Source of the DNA: Streptomyces sp. SJL17-4
GTDB taxonomy: Bacteria > Actinomycetota > Actinomycetes > Streptomycetales > Streptomycetaceae
Direction: 5' to 3'
Assembly (NCBI RefSeq): GCF_036826855.1
Contig: NZ_CP104578.1
Span: forward strand, 2,728,001-2,792,000
DNA length: 64,000 nucleotides
The position numbers and the translations under genes are program-made. Shown piece after piece: positions 1 to 8,189 of the stretch (position 1 is the first letter of the stretch; every line of letters starts with the position of its first letter). The notes beneath the pieces were generated by a model. That model was not told the origin of the DNA. It worked only from the letters and a program-made list of their open reading frames with translations, and did not search any database.

Positions 1-969
1 GGCCCTGCTGGTCGGATGGGCGAGCTGCCCGGCCGTGTACTGCCCGAGCCCGGCCGGGTCGACGGCGTGGTCGGCGACCTCGGCGTACGAGCGGTGGGTG
101 AGGACCGGGATGTCGTACGGGAAGCCCGCGAGGCGTTCGTACGCCTCCAGGATCGCCACCGGTCCGGTCTCGGCGAAGGTCCGGGCGCGGCCGTGGCCCA
201 TCGCGGGGGCGTCCGGCACCACGGCCATGCTCATCGCGAACGGGGCACGGGACTCGCGCAGCAGCGCGCGGACAGGCCCGAAGCGGCCGTCGACCAGGCG
301 GTCCTGGAGCACCCCGCGCTCGACGAGTCGGCTCGCGGCGGTGCGGGTGCAGTCGTCCGGGAAGGCGGGCCGGTCGGTGAGGGCGAGCGGCGCCGGGGTC
401 TCCGTACCGTCGAGCCGCTCGTACGCCGGTCCGCAGAGCGGGCAGTGGAAGCTGCGGGCGATCCGGTGGCGGCGCAGGCCGCGCGGCGAGACGGAGAAGA
501 GTTCGCCGGGCCCGAGCGGCCGCCTCACCAGGTGCTCCAGGGTCGCCCGGAGCAGTTCGGGGAGGAGCGGCGCGCCCGGCCCGGGGGCGGTGGTCGCGTA
601 CCGGAGGTCGCCGACGAGCGGGTGGTCGGGGACGGTGCGGTCGCGGACCTCGGCGCAGCCGGCGCAGCCGGCGTCGGTGCCGGGCCGCCAGAGGGGCCCC
701 ACCAGGACCTCGTCGCCCAGGAGGCGTACGGAGAGGTGGGCCCGGTCGGCGGCGACGGCCTCGTCGAACCGCGCCCGCTCCCAGGCGAGGTGCCAGCCGC
801 GGTCGACCGCGACGGTTCCCTCGGGGAGGACGTCCGCGAGGGCGTCGAGCGCTGCGTGCCAGGCTTCGTCGGCGGGGTGGGCGTCGAGCCCGGGACCCTG
901 GGCGAGGGCCGGGGCGGGGACGGGGGCGGGAACGGGAACGGGGACGGAGGTGAGCGTGTCAGTGGGCAT
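1..969 (-). CDS. YcaO/SagD-type azole cyclodehydratase (3' end beyond window)
   Basis: Only the first 323 residues are present; the frame is open to base 1. The ATG at 967-969 lies inside the end of the upstream gene (959-2800, 11-nt overlap), so the two are translationally coupled. After a Pro/Val-rich N-terminus comes a domain with two CxxC pairs (CAGC, and CPLC about 80 residues later), as in the zinc-binding E1-like part of SagD/TOMM cyclodehydratases. From about residue 165 the YcaO fold begins, with the conserved stretch around ILEAYERLAG near residue 290. YcaO enzymes use ATP to convert Ser, Thr or Cys of a precursor peptide to oxazolines or thiazolines. Neighbouring RRE, LanB and SagB genes place it in thiopeptide maturation. 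The C-terminal ATP-site residues lie outside the window. Confidence 0.85.
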   Translation of the reverse strand, partial: MPTDTLTSVPVPVPAPVPAPALAQGPGLDAHPADEAWHAALDALADVLPEGTVAVDRGWHLAWERARFDEAVAADRAHLSVRLLGDEVLVGPLWRPGTDAGCAGCAEVRDRTVPDHPLVGDLRYATTAPGPGAPLLPELLRATLEHLVRRPLGPGELFSVSPRGLRRHRIARSFHCPLCGPAYERLDGTETPAPLALTDRPAFPDDCTRTAASRLVERGVLQDRLVDGRFGPVRALLRESRAPFAMSMAVVPDAPAMGHGRARTFAETGPVAILEAYERLAGFPYDIPVLTHRSYAEVADHAVDPAGLGQYTAGQLAHPTSRA

Positions 970-2800
970 CGTGGGCCTCCACAGGGCCGTACCAGAGGGG
1001 AAGCTCGCCGAGCACGGGGTCGTGGCGGAGGGCCTCGCCCCGGTACGTGGTGCCTGTGCGGGCGGCCAGTTGGGCGCGGAGGGCGTCCAGGACGGCGCGG
1101 TCGGCGAAGAGCAGGGCGTCGGTGGAGAGCGGGTCGACGGTGCCGGGTCCGCCCACGGTCTGGGTGTGGGCGAGGGCGGTGCACAGGGCGTTCCTGGCGG
1201 CCTCCGCCGCGTCGGCGCCCCAGGCGCGGCCGAGGGTGACGCCGTCGGCGGTCACCTCGGCGAGCCGCCAGTCGAGGCCGGGCACGTGGTGGAACCGTAC
1301 GGCCGGCTCCTGCGGGAGGAGGTCCCGGAGGCGGGCGAGGATGCGCAGGCCTTCGGGATCGAGAGGCTCGGCCCGTCCCGTTCCCTCGGCGGGGGCACGT
1401 GTCTCGCCGCCCGCGGCCACGGCGGGGGCGCCCGCCGGGAGGGCCGCGGGCGGCACGTGCGGGGTGACGGTCTTCGCCGGAAGGGGCGCCGTCTCCTCGG
1501 CGAGCAGGCGCAACGCGCCGTCGAGGAGCCAGTGTTCCCTCGTGAGCCCTGCCGCCGGGGTGGGAGCCCCGGGGATGTGGGCGTGCGGGCCGGCCGCCGG
1601 GGTGGGAGCCCCGGGGATGAGGGCCCGCAGGGCCGCCAGGGTGGCCGCGACGGTGGCGGTCTCCTGATGGGCGGCCCAGGCGAGGACCGTGGTCGTGGGG
1701 CGGCCGTCGGCGCGGAGCTCGGCGGCGCGCAGGGCGAGCGGCATCTGGGGCAGGTCGGCGCCCTCGGTGAGGGCGAGCGGTCCGGTCCAGCGGGCGGCGA
1801 GCGGGGTCGCCGTCTCGCGTGCCTCGTCCGGTTCGGGACGGGGGTCGGCGGGGGCGGTGCCGAGGGTGAACGGCCCCTCGGGGAGGGAGCCCGGTCGGCC
1901 GGTCGCGGCCGCCTGGTGGGCTCCCTCGACGGTGACCCGGTCGGAGACCAGGTCCGTCCCGTGCACGACATGGGCCTCGCCCGTGTCCGCCGTACCGGTG
2001 AGGGTGTCGATGAGGAGCTGCGCGCCGAGGGCGCCGGCAAGCGCGTCCGCCATGGGGCGGGGCGCGGGCGCGGTGGACTCGGCGGCGGCCCAGACGCGGG
2101 CCCGGTCGTGGAACGCGTCCCGGACGGCCGGGTGTCCGGGGCCGGTGAGGGCGGGGCCGGTGAGAGCGGGGCCGGTGAGAGCGGGGCCGGTGAGAGCGGG
2201 GCCGACGAGGGTGACGCCGGTGCCGCCGAGGAGGACGGGGACGACCAGGGGCGCCTCCGTCGGGGATGTCCCGTCGTCCTCGCGGATGTCGAGGACCGCG
2301 TCCGGGGTGGCGGCCGCCTCGTCCGTACCGGTGAGGACCGTGCCGACCCCCGCCCGGCGCAGGCCGCGCACGGCCGGGCCGGTCGCGGTCGCCGGGCCGG
2401 TGACCAGGACCGTCGCGGAGCGGAGCCGGGCGAAGGCCCCGTACGGGTCGTCGAGGAGGCCTTCGAGGCGGGCGAGGGACTCCGTGTGCCGTTCCCGTAC
2501 GTCGGCGGGCGGTTCGGGCGCGGTGTGCGCGGCCGGGTCGAGGAGCAGTCCGTTCTCGCGGAGCTTGTCGACGAGGAGACGGACGGCGGGGCGGGCGCGT
2601 TCGGTGCCGATCTCGGCGACGAGCGCGTCCTCGTCGGTGCCGTCCTCCAGGAGCGGGACGCAGCCCTGGGCGACGGCGTGCAGGACCTCGGAGCCGCGCA
2701 GGACGAACTGGGCGCGGGCGCCGCTGAAGTAGACCCCGCCGGGGACGGGCGCGTAGTGCAGGTCCGGACGTGTCCTGAGCACCTGTGCGGGCATCGTCAT
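959..2800 (-). CDS. RRE/ThiF-like cyclodehydratase partner protein
   Basis: This 613-residue protein starts at the ATG at 2798-2800, preceded by GGAGG; its first bases overlap the stop of the LanB gene (ATGA). The first ~85 residues, with YFSGARAQFVLRG and a small winged-helix-like region, resemble a PqqD-like RiPP recognition element. Around residues 105-190 is a degenerate Rossmann segment of the ocin-ThiF type without zinc cysteines. Such proteins bind the leader peptide and present it to the YcaO enzyme; that role is inferred from family and context. The coding sequence contains a four-fold 15-bp tandem repeat (LTGPA units) and a second duplicated PGAPTPAAG linker, so its inter-domain linkers are low-complexity. 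Confidence 0.8.
   Translation of the reverse strand: MTMPAQVLRTRPDLHYAPVPGGVYFSGARAQFVLRGSEVLHAVAQGCVPLLEDGTDEDALVAEIGTERARPAVRLLVDKLRENGLLLDPAAHTAPEPPADVRERHTESLARLEGLLDDPYGAFARLRSATVLVTGPATATGPAVRGLRRAGVGTVLTGTDEAAATPDAVLDIREDDGTSPTEAPLVVPVLLGGTGVTLVGPALTGPALTGPALTGPALTGPGHPAVRDAFHDRARVWAAAESTAPAPRPMADALAGALGAQLLIDTLTGTADTGEAHVVHGTDLVSDRVTVEGAHQAAATGRPGSLPEGPFTLGTAPADPRPEPDEARETATPLAARWTGPLALTEGADLPQMPLALRAAELRADGRPTTTVLAWAAHQETATVAATLAALRALIPGAPTPAAGPHAHIPGAPTPAAGLTREHWLLDGALRLLAEETAPLPAKTVTPHVPPAALPAGAPAVAAGGETRAPAEGTGRAEPLDPEGLRILARLRDLLPQEPAVRFHHVPGLDWRLAEVTADGVTLGRAWGADAAEAARNALCTALAHTQTVGGPGTVDPLSTDALLFADRAVLDALRAQLAARTGTTYRGEALRHDPVLGELPLWYGPVEAHDAH
2141..2200. repeat. 15-bp tandem repeat, four copies, inside the RRE/ThiF-like gene
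   Basis: Four head-to-tail copies of a 15-bp unit (gccggtgagagcggg, first copy one base different) encode repeated LTGPA units in the minus-strand protein. The length is a multiple of three, so copy-number change would not break the frame. Confidence 0.85.
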
Positions 2801-5511
2801 CGCTCCTCCCCGTCGGTCGTCGGGTGGTAGGTGAAGCGGCCGCCGGCGGTCCGGCCGACCTCGACGACCCACTCGGTGGCGTGGGTGCCGTCGACGACGC
2901 CGGGCAGCGCCTCCTCCAGGTAGCTGCCGCCGGTGTCGGCGCCGCGGCGCTCCAGCATCCGGGGCAGGACGCGGGCGCCGAGCGCGCTGCTCAGGTCCAC
3001 GTACTGGGGCTTCTGCTGGAGGCGCTTGGACTGGATGTCGGGGGCGCCGACGGAGAGCGGGCCCTCGTCCTCGGGGACGGTCTTGATGACGACCTCCTCG
3101 GGGACGCCGTACTTGGCACGCCAGGCGTTGAGGGCGAGGAGCCGCTCGTGCTCCTCGGGACCGGCGGCCAGGGCGGTGCCCAGTTCCTCTCCCCCGTACC
3201 AGCGGCGGCGGCCGATGAGGACGTCGCCGACGGCCATGCGGGGCGCGACGCGGGTGGTGGCCCGGTCCCAGGGGGTGGCGGCGTGCCAGCTGTTGGGGAG
3301 GGCGTTGAAGAGGCGGCCGCTGATGGCGAGGCCGGAGGCGACGGAGAGCGGCGGCGGGAAGAGGCCGGGGTGGCCGGTGCCGAGCGGCAGGACCCGCAGT
3401 GGGGCGCCGTCGGCGTCCTCGACGCGCAGGGAGTCGGTCTCGGGGTCGTGGGCGAGCCGCAGCCCGAACCAGTCGTCGGGGGTGAGGCCGCCGGGCAGGA
3501 TCGGCGTGTGGGCGTTGACGTTGAGGCGGTGCAGACCCAGGTCCTCGGTGACGCGGGCGCCGTCGTGGCCGTACACCCGGCGTACGTGCTCGGCGAGGCG
3601 GGGCAGCGCGCGGCCGCCGAGGCGCCGGTCGGCCTCCAGGAAGCGGGCGTAGAGCATGCCGTGGCCCGGCAGGCCGTCGTTGAGGACGAGGTGGCCGTCG
3701 CCGCGCTGGAGCAGGATGCCGTAGATCAGCGGGTCGCGGCGGAATCGTTCCGGCAGGTCGCCGGTGAGGCCGGCGACCTGCTCCGGGCTGATGCGGAGGG
3801 TGTCGTCGCCGCGCTCGACGGCCCGGCCGATGAGGGCGTGGAGCGTCTCGGTGACCTCGCGGCGCAGCTCGTAGATGCGCTCCAGTGAGCCGTCGTCGGG
3901 GCCGATGCCCTTGAGCGCGGTCGGGTCGCCGGGGCCGTCGGGGCCGTACACGGCGGCCATGGCGGCGGCGCGGCGCGATACCTCGCCGACGACGAAGGGG
4001 GCGTGGGCGGCGAGGGGGACGTTCGCGCCGGGGCCGAAGCGCTCGACGAACGCGGCGGTCATGAGGACGCGCACGTCGTGCAGCCAGTCGAAGACGGTGA
4101 GGAGTTCGACGGCCGGGCCGAGGTCCTTCAGGGACTCCTTCCAGGGTTCCGTGGCCACCTTGAGCGGCGGCATCACGTAGTCCTCCTCGACCGTGACGTG
4201 CGCGGGGCGGCCCGCGGCATGACTGAGTTCGCCGAGGGCGCCGCGCAACTCGGCGAGCGCGTCGCCGCGTTCGGCGGCGGGCGCGGCGGTGAAGGCGGGC
4301 AGGCCGGCCTTGACGCGGTCGGTGAGCAGCTTCGTCACCGGGCGGGGGTCGTCGGGGGTGAGCAGGACGTCGTAGTCGGTTGAGCCGTCCTCGGCCTCGT
4401 GGAAGGTGCAGAGGAGGCCCTGCGCGACGGCGCCGCGGACCTTCTGGTCGGCGTCCTCGGCGGCGATGCCGGAGCGTTCGGCGACATGGGCGACGACGGA
4501 CGGGAAGGGGCGGGGGCCCATGGAGACGGCGTCGAGGAGGTCTCCGGCGGGGCCGTCGAGGGAGACGGCGGCCCGGCGCATCCCCTCGGGGGCGGGCTTC
4601 AGGAAGAACAGCTTCCCGGCCGCCGGGTCGGGCGCGGAGGTCGGCGGCAGGCCGATCCACATGTCCTCGATCGCCCGGCCCGCGGGGTCGGGCAGTCCGC
4701 CGAGGACGTAGTTGAGCATCACGCGGTCGAGGCCGGGGAAGGCGGTCGCGCCGGCGAAGCCCGCCTCGTCGGGGCCGGGCGCGGCCGGGTCGGGCTCGGC
4801 GATGCCGACGGCGGTGAACCGGGCGAGCGGGCTCGTACGGACCATGGCGCGGGTGACGTACTGGATGAGTCCGCGCTCGGACTTGCGGGACTTGGAGGGG
4901 ACCTTGCCGGGGGCCCGGACGGCGGCACGGTAGCGCTCGGCCTCCTGGTGGACCTCGGGTGCGACGAGGGCGAGGGAGCGCAACAGGTCGGGGTCCCCGA
5001 GGAGTTCGGCGAGGACGCCGCGCTCGCGCTCGGCCGCGTCGGGGTAGCCGGAGACGAGTTCCTCGCGGATCCGCTCGCGCTCCTGGCGGGCTGCGAGCCA
5101 GGCGGCGATCACGGGGGTGGCGGGCTCCGGGGCCTTCTTCGGGGCCTTGCCGCTGTTCACGGAGCGGCGCAGGGCGATCAGTTCACGCCGTTCGGCGTCG
5201 TCGGTCGCGGCGCCGATCCGCTCGTACAGCTCGTCGGAGGCGGCGGCGGAGGCTTCGGCGAGGGTCTGCTCGGCGGCGTTGAGGAGCACGAGCTGCCGGC
5301 GCAGCTCGGCGTCGGCGAGCCGGGCCCGGCGCAGCGGGTTGACCCGCAGGAACCAGAGGGGCTCGGGGGCGGGTGCCGCATGCGCGGGGGTCGGTACGGT
5401 CGCCGGCTCGGGCGTCGGTACGGTCACCGGCTCGGCCGTCGGTACGGTCGCCGGCTCGGGCTGAGTGGCCCCGGGCAGGTCCGTCGGGGGGCCGATCACG
5501 GGGGCGGTCAT
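2797..5511 (-). CDS. LanB-type dehydratase, glutamylation domain
   Basis: A 904-residue protein of the lantibiotic dehydratase N-terminal type. The ATG at 5509-5511 overlaps the stop of the upstream gene by 4 nt (ATGA), and its own stop overlaps the next start the same way. After a ~45-residue Pro/Thr/Glu-rich N-terminus, family-typical stretches follow, such as WFLRVNPLRRARLAD, YVTRAMVRTSPLARFTAVG and LLQRGDGHLVLNDGLPGHGMLY. In split systems such as TbtB or GodF this enzyme transfers glutamate from Glu-tRNA to Ser/Thr side chains, and a separate SpaB_C protein eliminates it to give dehydroalanine or dehydrobutyrine. Length fits the split form rather than a fused ~1000-residue LanB. Confidence 0.88.
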   Translation of the reverse strand: MTAPVIGPPTDLPGATQPEPATVPTAEPVTVPTPEPATVPTPAHAAPAPEPLWFLRVNPLRRARLADAELRRQLVLLNAAEQTLAEASAAASDELYERIGAATDDAERRELIALRRSVNSGKAPKKAPEPATPVIAAWLAARQERERIREELVSGYPDAAERERGVLAELLGDPDLLRSLALVAPEVHQEAERYRAAVRAPGKVPSKSRKSERGLIQYVTRAMVRTSPLARFTAVGIAEPDPAAPGPDEAGFAGATAFPGLDRVMLNYVLGGLPDPAGRAIEDMWIGLPPTSAPDPAAGKLFFLKPAPEGMRRAAVSLDGPAGDLLDAVSMGPRPFPSVVAHVAERSGIAAEDADQKVRGAVAQGLLCTFHEAEDGSTDYDVLLTPDDPRPVTKLLTDRVKAGLPAFTAAPAAERGDALAELRGALGELSHAAGRPAHVTVEEDYVMPPLKVATEPWKESLKDLGPAVELLTVFDWLHDVRVLMTAAFVERFGPGANVPLAAHAPFVVGEVSRRAAAMAAVYGPDGPGDPTALKGIGPDDGSLERIYELRREVTETLHALIGRAVERGDDTLRISPEQVAGLTGDLPERFRRDPLIYGILLQRGDGHLVLNDGLPGHGMLYARFLEADRRLGGRALPRLAEHVRRVYGHDGARVTEDLGLHRLNVNAHTPILPGGLTPDDWFGLRLAHDPETDSLRVEDADGAPLRVLPLGTGHPGLFPPPLSVASGLAISGRLFNALPNSWHAATPWDRATTRVAPRMAVGDVLIGRRRWYGGEELGTALAAGPEEHERLLALNAWRAKYGVPEEVVIKTVPEDEGPLSVGAPDIQSKRLQQKPQYVDLSSALGARVLPRMLERRGADTGGSYLEEALPGVVDGTHATEWVVEVGRTAGGRFTYHPTTDGEER

Positions 5512-6752
5512 CGGAGGGCTCCCTCGGGGGCGGTGCCCTGAGCGGGGCTCGGGGCAGGGGCGGATGAACTCGCGCTCCCGGCAGGGGCGTTCGCGGCGAT
5601 GCGCTCGCGCCAGGAGACGCCGAGGACCTCGTCGACGGTCTCGGCGACGGCGAAGCAGGTGTAGTAGCGCTGCATCGGGGAGACGGTGAGCAGCGGCAGC
5701 TGCTCGTAGAAGAGGTTCGTGAGGAGGCGGAAGGAGGCGAACCATGGCGACGGGGCCGAGGTCACGCCGGCCTCGCCGACGGTCCGGTGGAAGTCGCTGT
5801 CGGGCTGCTCGCCCTGCGGGACGACGGTGGTGGCGCCGGGCGGGCCCATCTCGGAGCGGTCGAGCCCGGCGGTCGCGCCGTCGAGCAGGTCGAGCGTGAG
5901 GGTGCCGGCGGCGACCGCGCTCTCCAGCGCCCCGGCGCCGTAGGCGAGTCCGGTGCGCCAGGCGGCGGCGGTCGCGGAGACCTCGCCGCTCAGCCGCTGC
6001 TCGACGACCCTGCGGAGCACGGGCGCGTCCTTGGCGAGGCGCTGCTGGAAGACGGGGCGTACGTCCTTGGTGGGCGCGGCCCAGGCGAGGAAGGCCTCGA
6101 CGTGGGAGCGGGGCGAGAAGACTCCGTATCCGAGGCCGAGGGTGTGGGTGTCGGCGAGCGCGACGAAGGCCTCGGCGAGCCGGAGCGTGCCGGAGCCGGG
6201 CTCGCCGGCGAGGTCGTCGATCGTCCGCAGGAGTGCGGGGGTCAGGGCCCCGTGCACGACGGTGCGGAAGCGGTCGAGGCGCGGGTCGCGGGCGGCGGGC
6301 TGCCCGCCGGACTGCCCGTCCGCCTGCCCGCCGACCCGCCCGCCGGGCTCGATCCGCTCGACGGCGCCGTGTTCGCGCAGCGGCAGGTACGGCGGCTGGA
6401 CGGCCTCCAGGCGGCCGAACTCGCGGGCCTGGTCGAGGTAGGTCTCCTCGGTGAGGGCCCGGGGCGGGTCGAGCGGTCCGGCGTCCAGGGCCCGCGCGAC
6501 GCCTTCCCAGTCGGGGCCGCCGCCGGGGACGCCGGTGGCGTCGCGGGCGAGGATGTCGACGTGCGGCCCGTGGAGCCACCCGCGGCGCAGCTGGACGGCG
6601 GGAGCGCCCGCCTCGTTCAGCGCGCGGGCGACCGGTACGACGTACCGGGCGAGCCAGGCCGGTGTGACCGGCATCCGTGTGTGCAGCCGCACTCCCGTCA
6701 GGCCGTCGGAATCCGGCTTCACGGCAGTGCGCTCCAGCGCATCAACCCCCAT
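5508..6752 (-). CDS. SpaB_C/thiopeptide maturation protein, probable pyridine synthase
   Basis: First gene of the lower maturation operon; 414 residues, ATG at 6750-6752 with GGAAGG upstream. It carries the thiopeptide-type bacteriocin biosynthesis (SpaB C-terminal) fold: an N-terminal VRLHTRMPVTPAWL, a QLRRGWLHGPHVDI stretch near residue 55 that resembles the RHWRRGPH region of TbtD/TclM-type proteins, and a C-terminal FRLLTNLFYEQLPLLTVSP helix pair. TbtD-type enzymes join two dehydroalanines in a formal aza-[4+2] step and release the leader; TbtC-type relatives eliminate glutamate. The C-terminal pattern favours the pyridine-synthase branch, but elimination cannot be excluded because only one such protein is visible. 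An internal Gly/Gln-rich loop (about residues 130-155) is low-complexity. Confidence 0.75.
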   Translation of the reverse strand: MGVDALERTAVKPDSDGLTGVRLHTRMPVTPAWLARYVVPVARALNEAGAPAVQLRRGWLHGPHVDILARDATGVPGGGPDWEGVARALDAGPLDPPRALTEETYLDQAREFGRLEAVQPPYLPLREHGAVERIEPGGRVGGQADGQSGGQPAARDPRLDRFRTVVHGALTPALLRTIDDLAGEPGSGTLRLAEAFVALADTHTLGLGYGVFSPRSHVEAFLAWAAPTKDVRPVFQQRLAKDAPVLRRVVEQRLSGEVSATAAAWRTGLAYGAGALESAVAAGTLTLDLLDGATAGLDRSEMGPPGATTVVPQGEQPDSDFHRTVGEAGVTSAPSPWFASFRLLTNLFYEQLPLLTVSPMQRYYTCFAVAETVDEVLGVSWRERIAANAPAGSASSSAPAPSPAQGTAPEGALR

Positions 6753-6864
6753 GCTTTCGCACCTTCCGAGAATTCGAGAACAACGTCCTGGGCTTTCTTT
6801 CGCTTCCGGCCGTAATCATGTGGCGGGGAATTGCGGGGCGTAAGGGGAAAGAGGTTCCGGCTGA

Positions 6865-6874
6865 CATGTGTCAC
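6865..6874. promoter_or_regulatory. Shared 10-bp motif in lanB-operon/membrane-protein divergent promoter
   Basis: catgtgtcac here is the reverse complement of gtgacacatg at 9968-9977, in the other divergent promoter region of the cluster. Here the surrounding tgacatgtgtca is nearly palindromic. It sits about 110 bp upstream of the 6752 start. A common regulator site is an inference from two copies. Confidence 0.35.
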
Positions 6875-6985
6875 CCTTTCCGTGACGCTCGGGCCATGGC
6901 TTCACGCGATGCCGATCGAGTCGGACTGGCTGAAAATAGACAACCCGGTCGGATCATCACGGTGGAGCGTTGTAGGGTCCGCGCC

Positions 6986-7549
6986 ATGACTACGGAATCC
7001 ACCGACGCCGAGTGCCTGGCACTCACGCGCAATCTGCGCCGTCGCGGCGCGATCGTCCTCGCCGTCTTCGCCCTCGTATGGGCCTTCGCGGGCGGTTCGG
7101 GAATAGCGGCGGTGCCCGTGTCCGTCGCGGTCGGCGTCGTCGCGGCCGCCGTGACCGCCGGCGCGGTGGTGTTCGCCTTCCGGGGCACCGCGGGTCCGGT
7201 GACCCGTCTCGTCCGCCTGCCGGAGAAGTGGAACCGGGGGGTCGGCCTGGTCAACATGGCCGAGCTGGTGGCGATCTTCGCAGTGATCGCCGCGTCGAAC
7301 GCCTCGGGCCACCCCGAGTTCATCCCGGTCGGGATCTGCCTGGTCGTGGGCCTGCACTTCTTCCCGCTCGCCCGCCTCTTCGACCAGGGGCAGTACAAGT
7401 GGACCGCGATCTTCCTGACGGCGGTCGCGCTCGTGGGGCTCGTCGTCCTGGCGGCCGGCACCACTGCGGAAACGATCCGTACGGTGGTGGGCCTGGGCGC
7501 GGCGATCGTGCTGTGGGCCTCGTCCTTCCACGTCGCCCTGCGGGGCTGA
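6986..7549 (+). CDS. Six-helix membrane protein of unknown function
   Basis: A 187-residue protein with about six hydrophobic segments (for example AIVLAVFALVWAFAGG, PVSVAVGVVAAAVTAGAVVF, NMAELVAIFAVIAA, and TAIFLTAVALVGLVVLAAG). No catalytic motif or family was recognised. The ATG at 6986 lies only 7 nt after a TAGGGT hexamer (6973-6978) that could serve as a -10 element, and no ribosome-binding site is seen, so a leaderless transcript is likely. It is divergent from the lanB operon and convergent with the precursor genes, from which a strong hairpin separates it. Its position suggests a role in immunity or export, but similar small membrane proteins occur widely, so no function is assigned. 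Confidence 0.75.
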   Translation: MTTESTDAECLALTRNLRRRGAIVLAVFALVWAFAGGSGIAAVPVSVAVGVVAAAVTAGAVVFAFRGTAGPVTRLVRLPEKWNRGVGLVNMAELVAIFAVIAASNASGHPEFIPVGICLVVGLHFFPLARLFDQGQYKWTAIFLTAVALVGLVVLAAGTTAETIRTVVGLGAAIVLWASSFHVALRG

Positions 7550-7581
7550 CGGCCCGGACCCGGACCCTTCGGAAACAGCGA

Positions 7582-7639
7582 GACGCACGCGAGGATGCGC
7601 CACCCGGCCGGAGCCGGGCGGTCGCATCCTTCGTGCGTC
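7582..7639. terminator. Bidirectional terminator between membrane-protein and precursor genes
   Basis: Arms at 7582-7599 and 7623-7639 (gacgcacg..aggatgcg against cgcatcct..cgtgcgtc) pair almost perfectly. A second stem (cccggc/gccggg) lies in the loop. It sits between the convergent genes ending at 7549 and 7664. Confidence 0.8.
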
Positions 7640-7663
7640 GTGCGTTCAGCCTCGGTTACTCGG

Positions 7664-7834
7664 TCAGCAGGCCGAGCAGGTGGAGGAGGACGACGACGAG
7701 GTGCCGATCGAGCCGCTGGAGGCACCCATCTCCGGGAGGGCCACGCCCTGGGCGACCTCGAGGGTCTCCAGCTCCGCGACGTCGAAGTTGTCGAAGGCCG
7801 CGTCGTCGCCGTTCTTGATGTCGTCGATGCTCAT
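7664..7834 (-). CDS. Thiopeptide precursor peptide, copy 2
   Basis: This 56-residue peptide starts at the ATG at 7832-7834 with GAAAGGAAA upstream. The acidic leader (MSIDDIKNGDDAAFDNFDVA) leads to ELETLEVAQ and GVALPEMGA, close to the VALPENGA end of the lactazole precursor leader as I recall it. The remaining 18 residues, SSGSIGTSSSSSSTCSAC, are identical to the upstream copy. If cleavage follows GA, core Ser1 could pair with one of Ser10-Ser13 in pyridine formation, as in thiopeptide macrocycles; Cys15, Cys18 and several Ser/Thr are candidates for azoles or dehydroamino acids. Relative to copy 1 the leader is two residues shorter with a few substitutions. It is transcribed with copy 1, 36 nt downstream. 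Confidence 0.88.
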   Translation of the reverse strand: MSIDDIKNGDDAAFDNFDVAELETLEVAQGVALPEMGASSGSIGTSSSSSSTCSAC

Positions 7835-7870
7835 GGTGTGTTTCCTTTCAGCGTTTCGGTTGGGGGATGT

Positions 7871-8047
7871 TCAGCAGGCGGAGCAGGTGGAGGACGAGGA
7901 GGACGAGGTGCCGATCGAGCCGCTGGAGGCACCCATCTCCGGGAGGGCCACGCCCTGGGCGACCTCGAGGGTCTCCAGCTCGTCGACGTCGAAGTTCTCG
8001 AACGCCTTGTCCGCGTCCTGGCCCTGCTTGATGTCGTCGATGCTCAT
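7871..8047 (-). CDS. Thiopeptide precursor peptide, copy 1
   Basis: This 58-residue peptide starts at the ATG at 8045-8047; GAAAGGAA is the ribosome-binding site. The leader begins MSIDDIKQGQDADKAFENF and ends GVALPEMGA; the core SSGSIGTSSSSSSTCSAC ends at the stop codon. The run of six Ser followed by TCSAC is unusual beside Cys-rich cores such as thiostrepton and is closer to the Ser-rich berninamycin/lactazole style. The SagB gene lies 142 bp upstream on the same strand, so a separate promoter in 8048-8189 or read-through from SagB are both possible. It is the likely substrate of the YcaO, LanB and pyridine-synthase-like enzymes of the cluster. Confidence 0.9.
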   Translation of the reverse strand: MSIDDIKQGQDADKAFENFDVDELETLEVAQGVALPEMGASSGSIGTSSSSSSTCSAC

Positions 8048-8189
8048 TCTGAATTCCTTTCCGAATTCTTCTCGGCAACCGTTCGGCTGCAACACCAATA
8101 ATGCTGACCGACCATCCCCCGCACCAGCTTTTCCGGGCTCCGCCTGACGTTTATCACGCCAGGAATAACCGGCGTCATGCCGCACGGGA

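Noticed and set aside
35..2830. Long plus-strand open frames opposite the RiPP genes
   Set aside because: They are Arg/Gly/Ala-rich antisense frames created by GC-rich third positions of minus-strand genes with clear family matches.
7680..8147. Plus-strand frame across the two precursor genes
   Set aside because: It is antisense to both precursors, and its apparent repeat simply mirrors their duplication.
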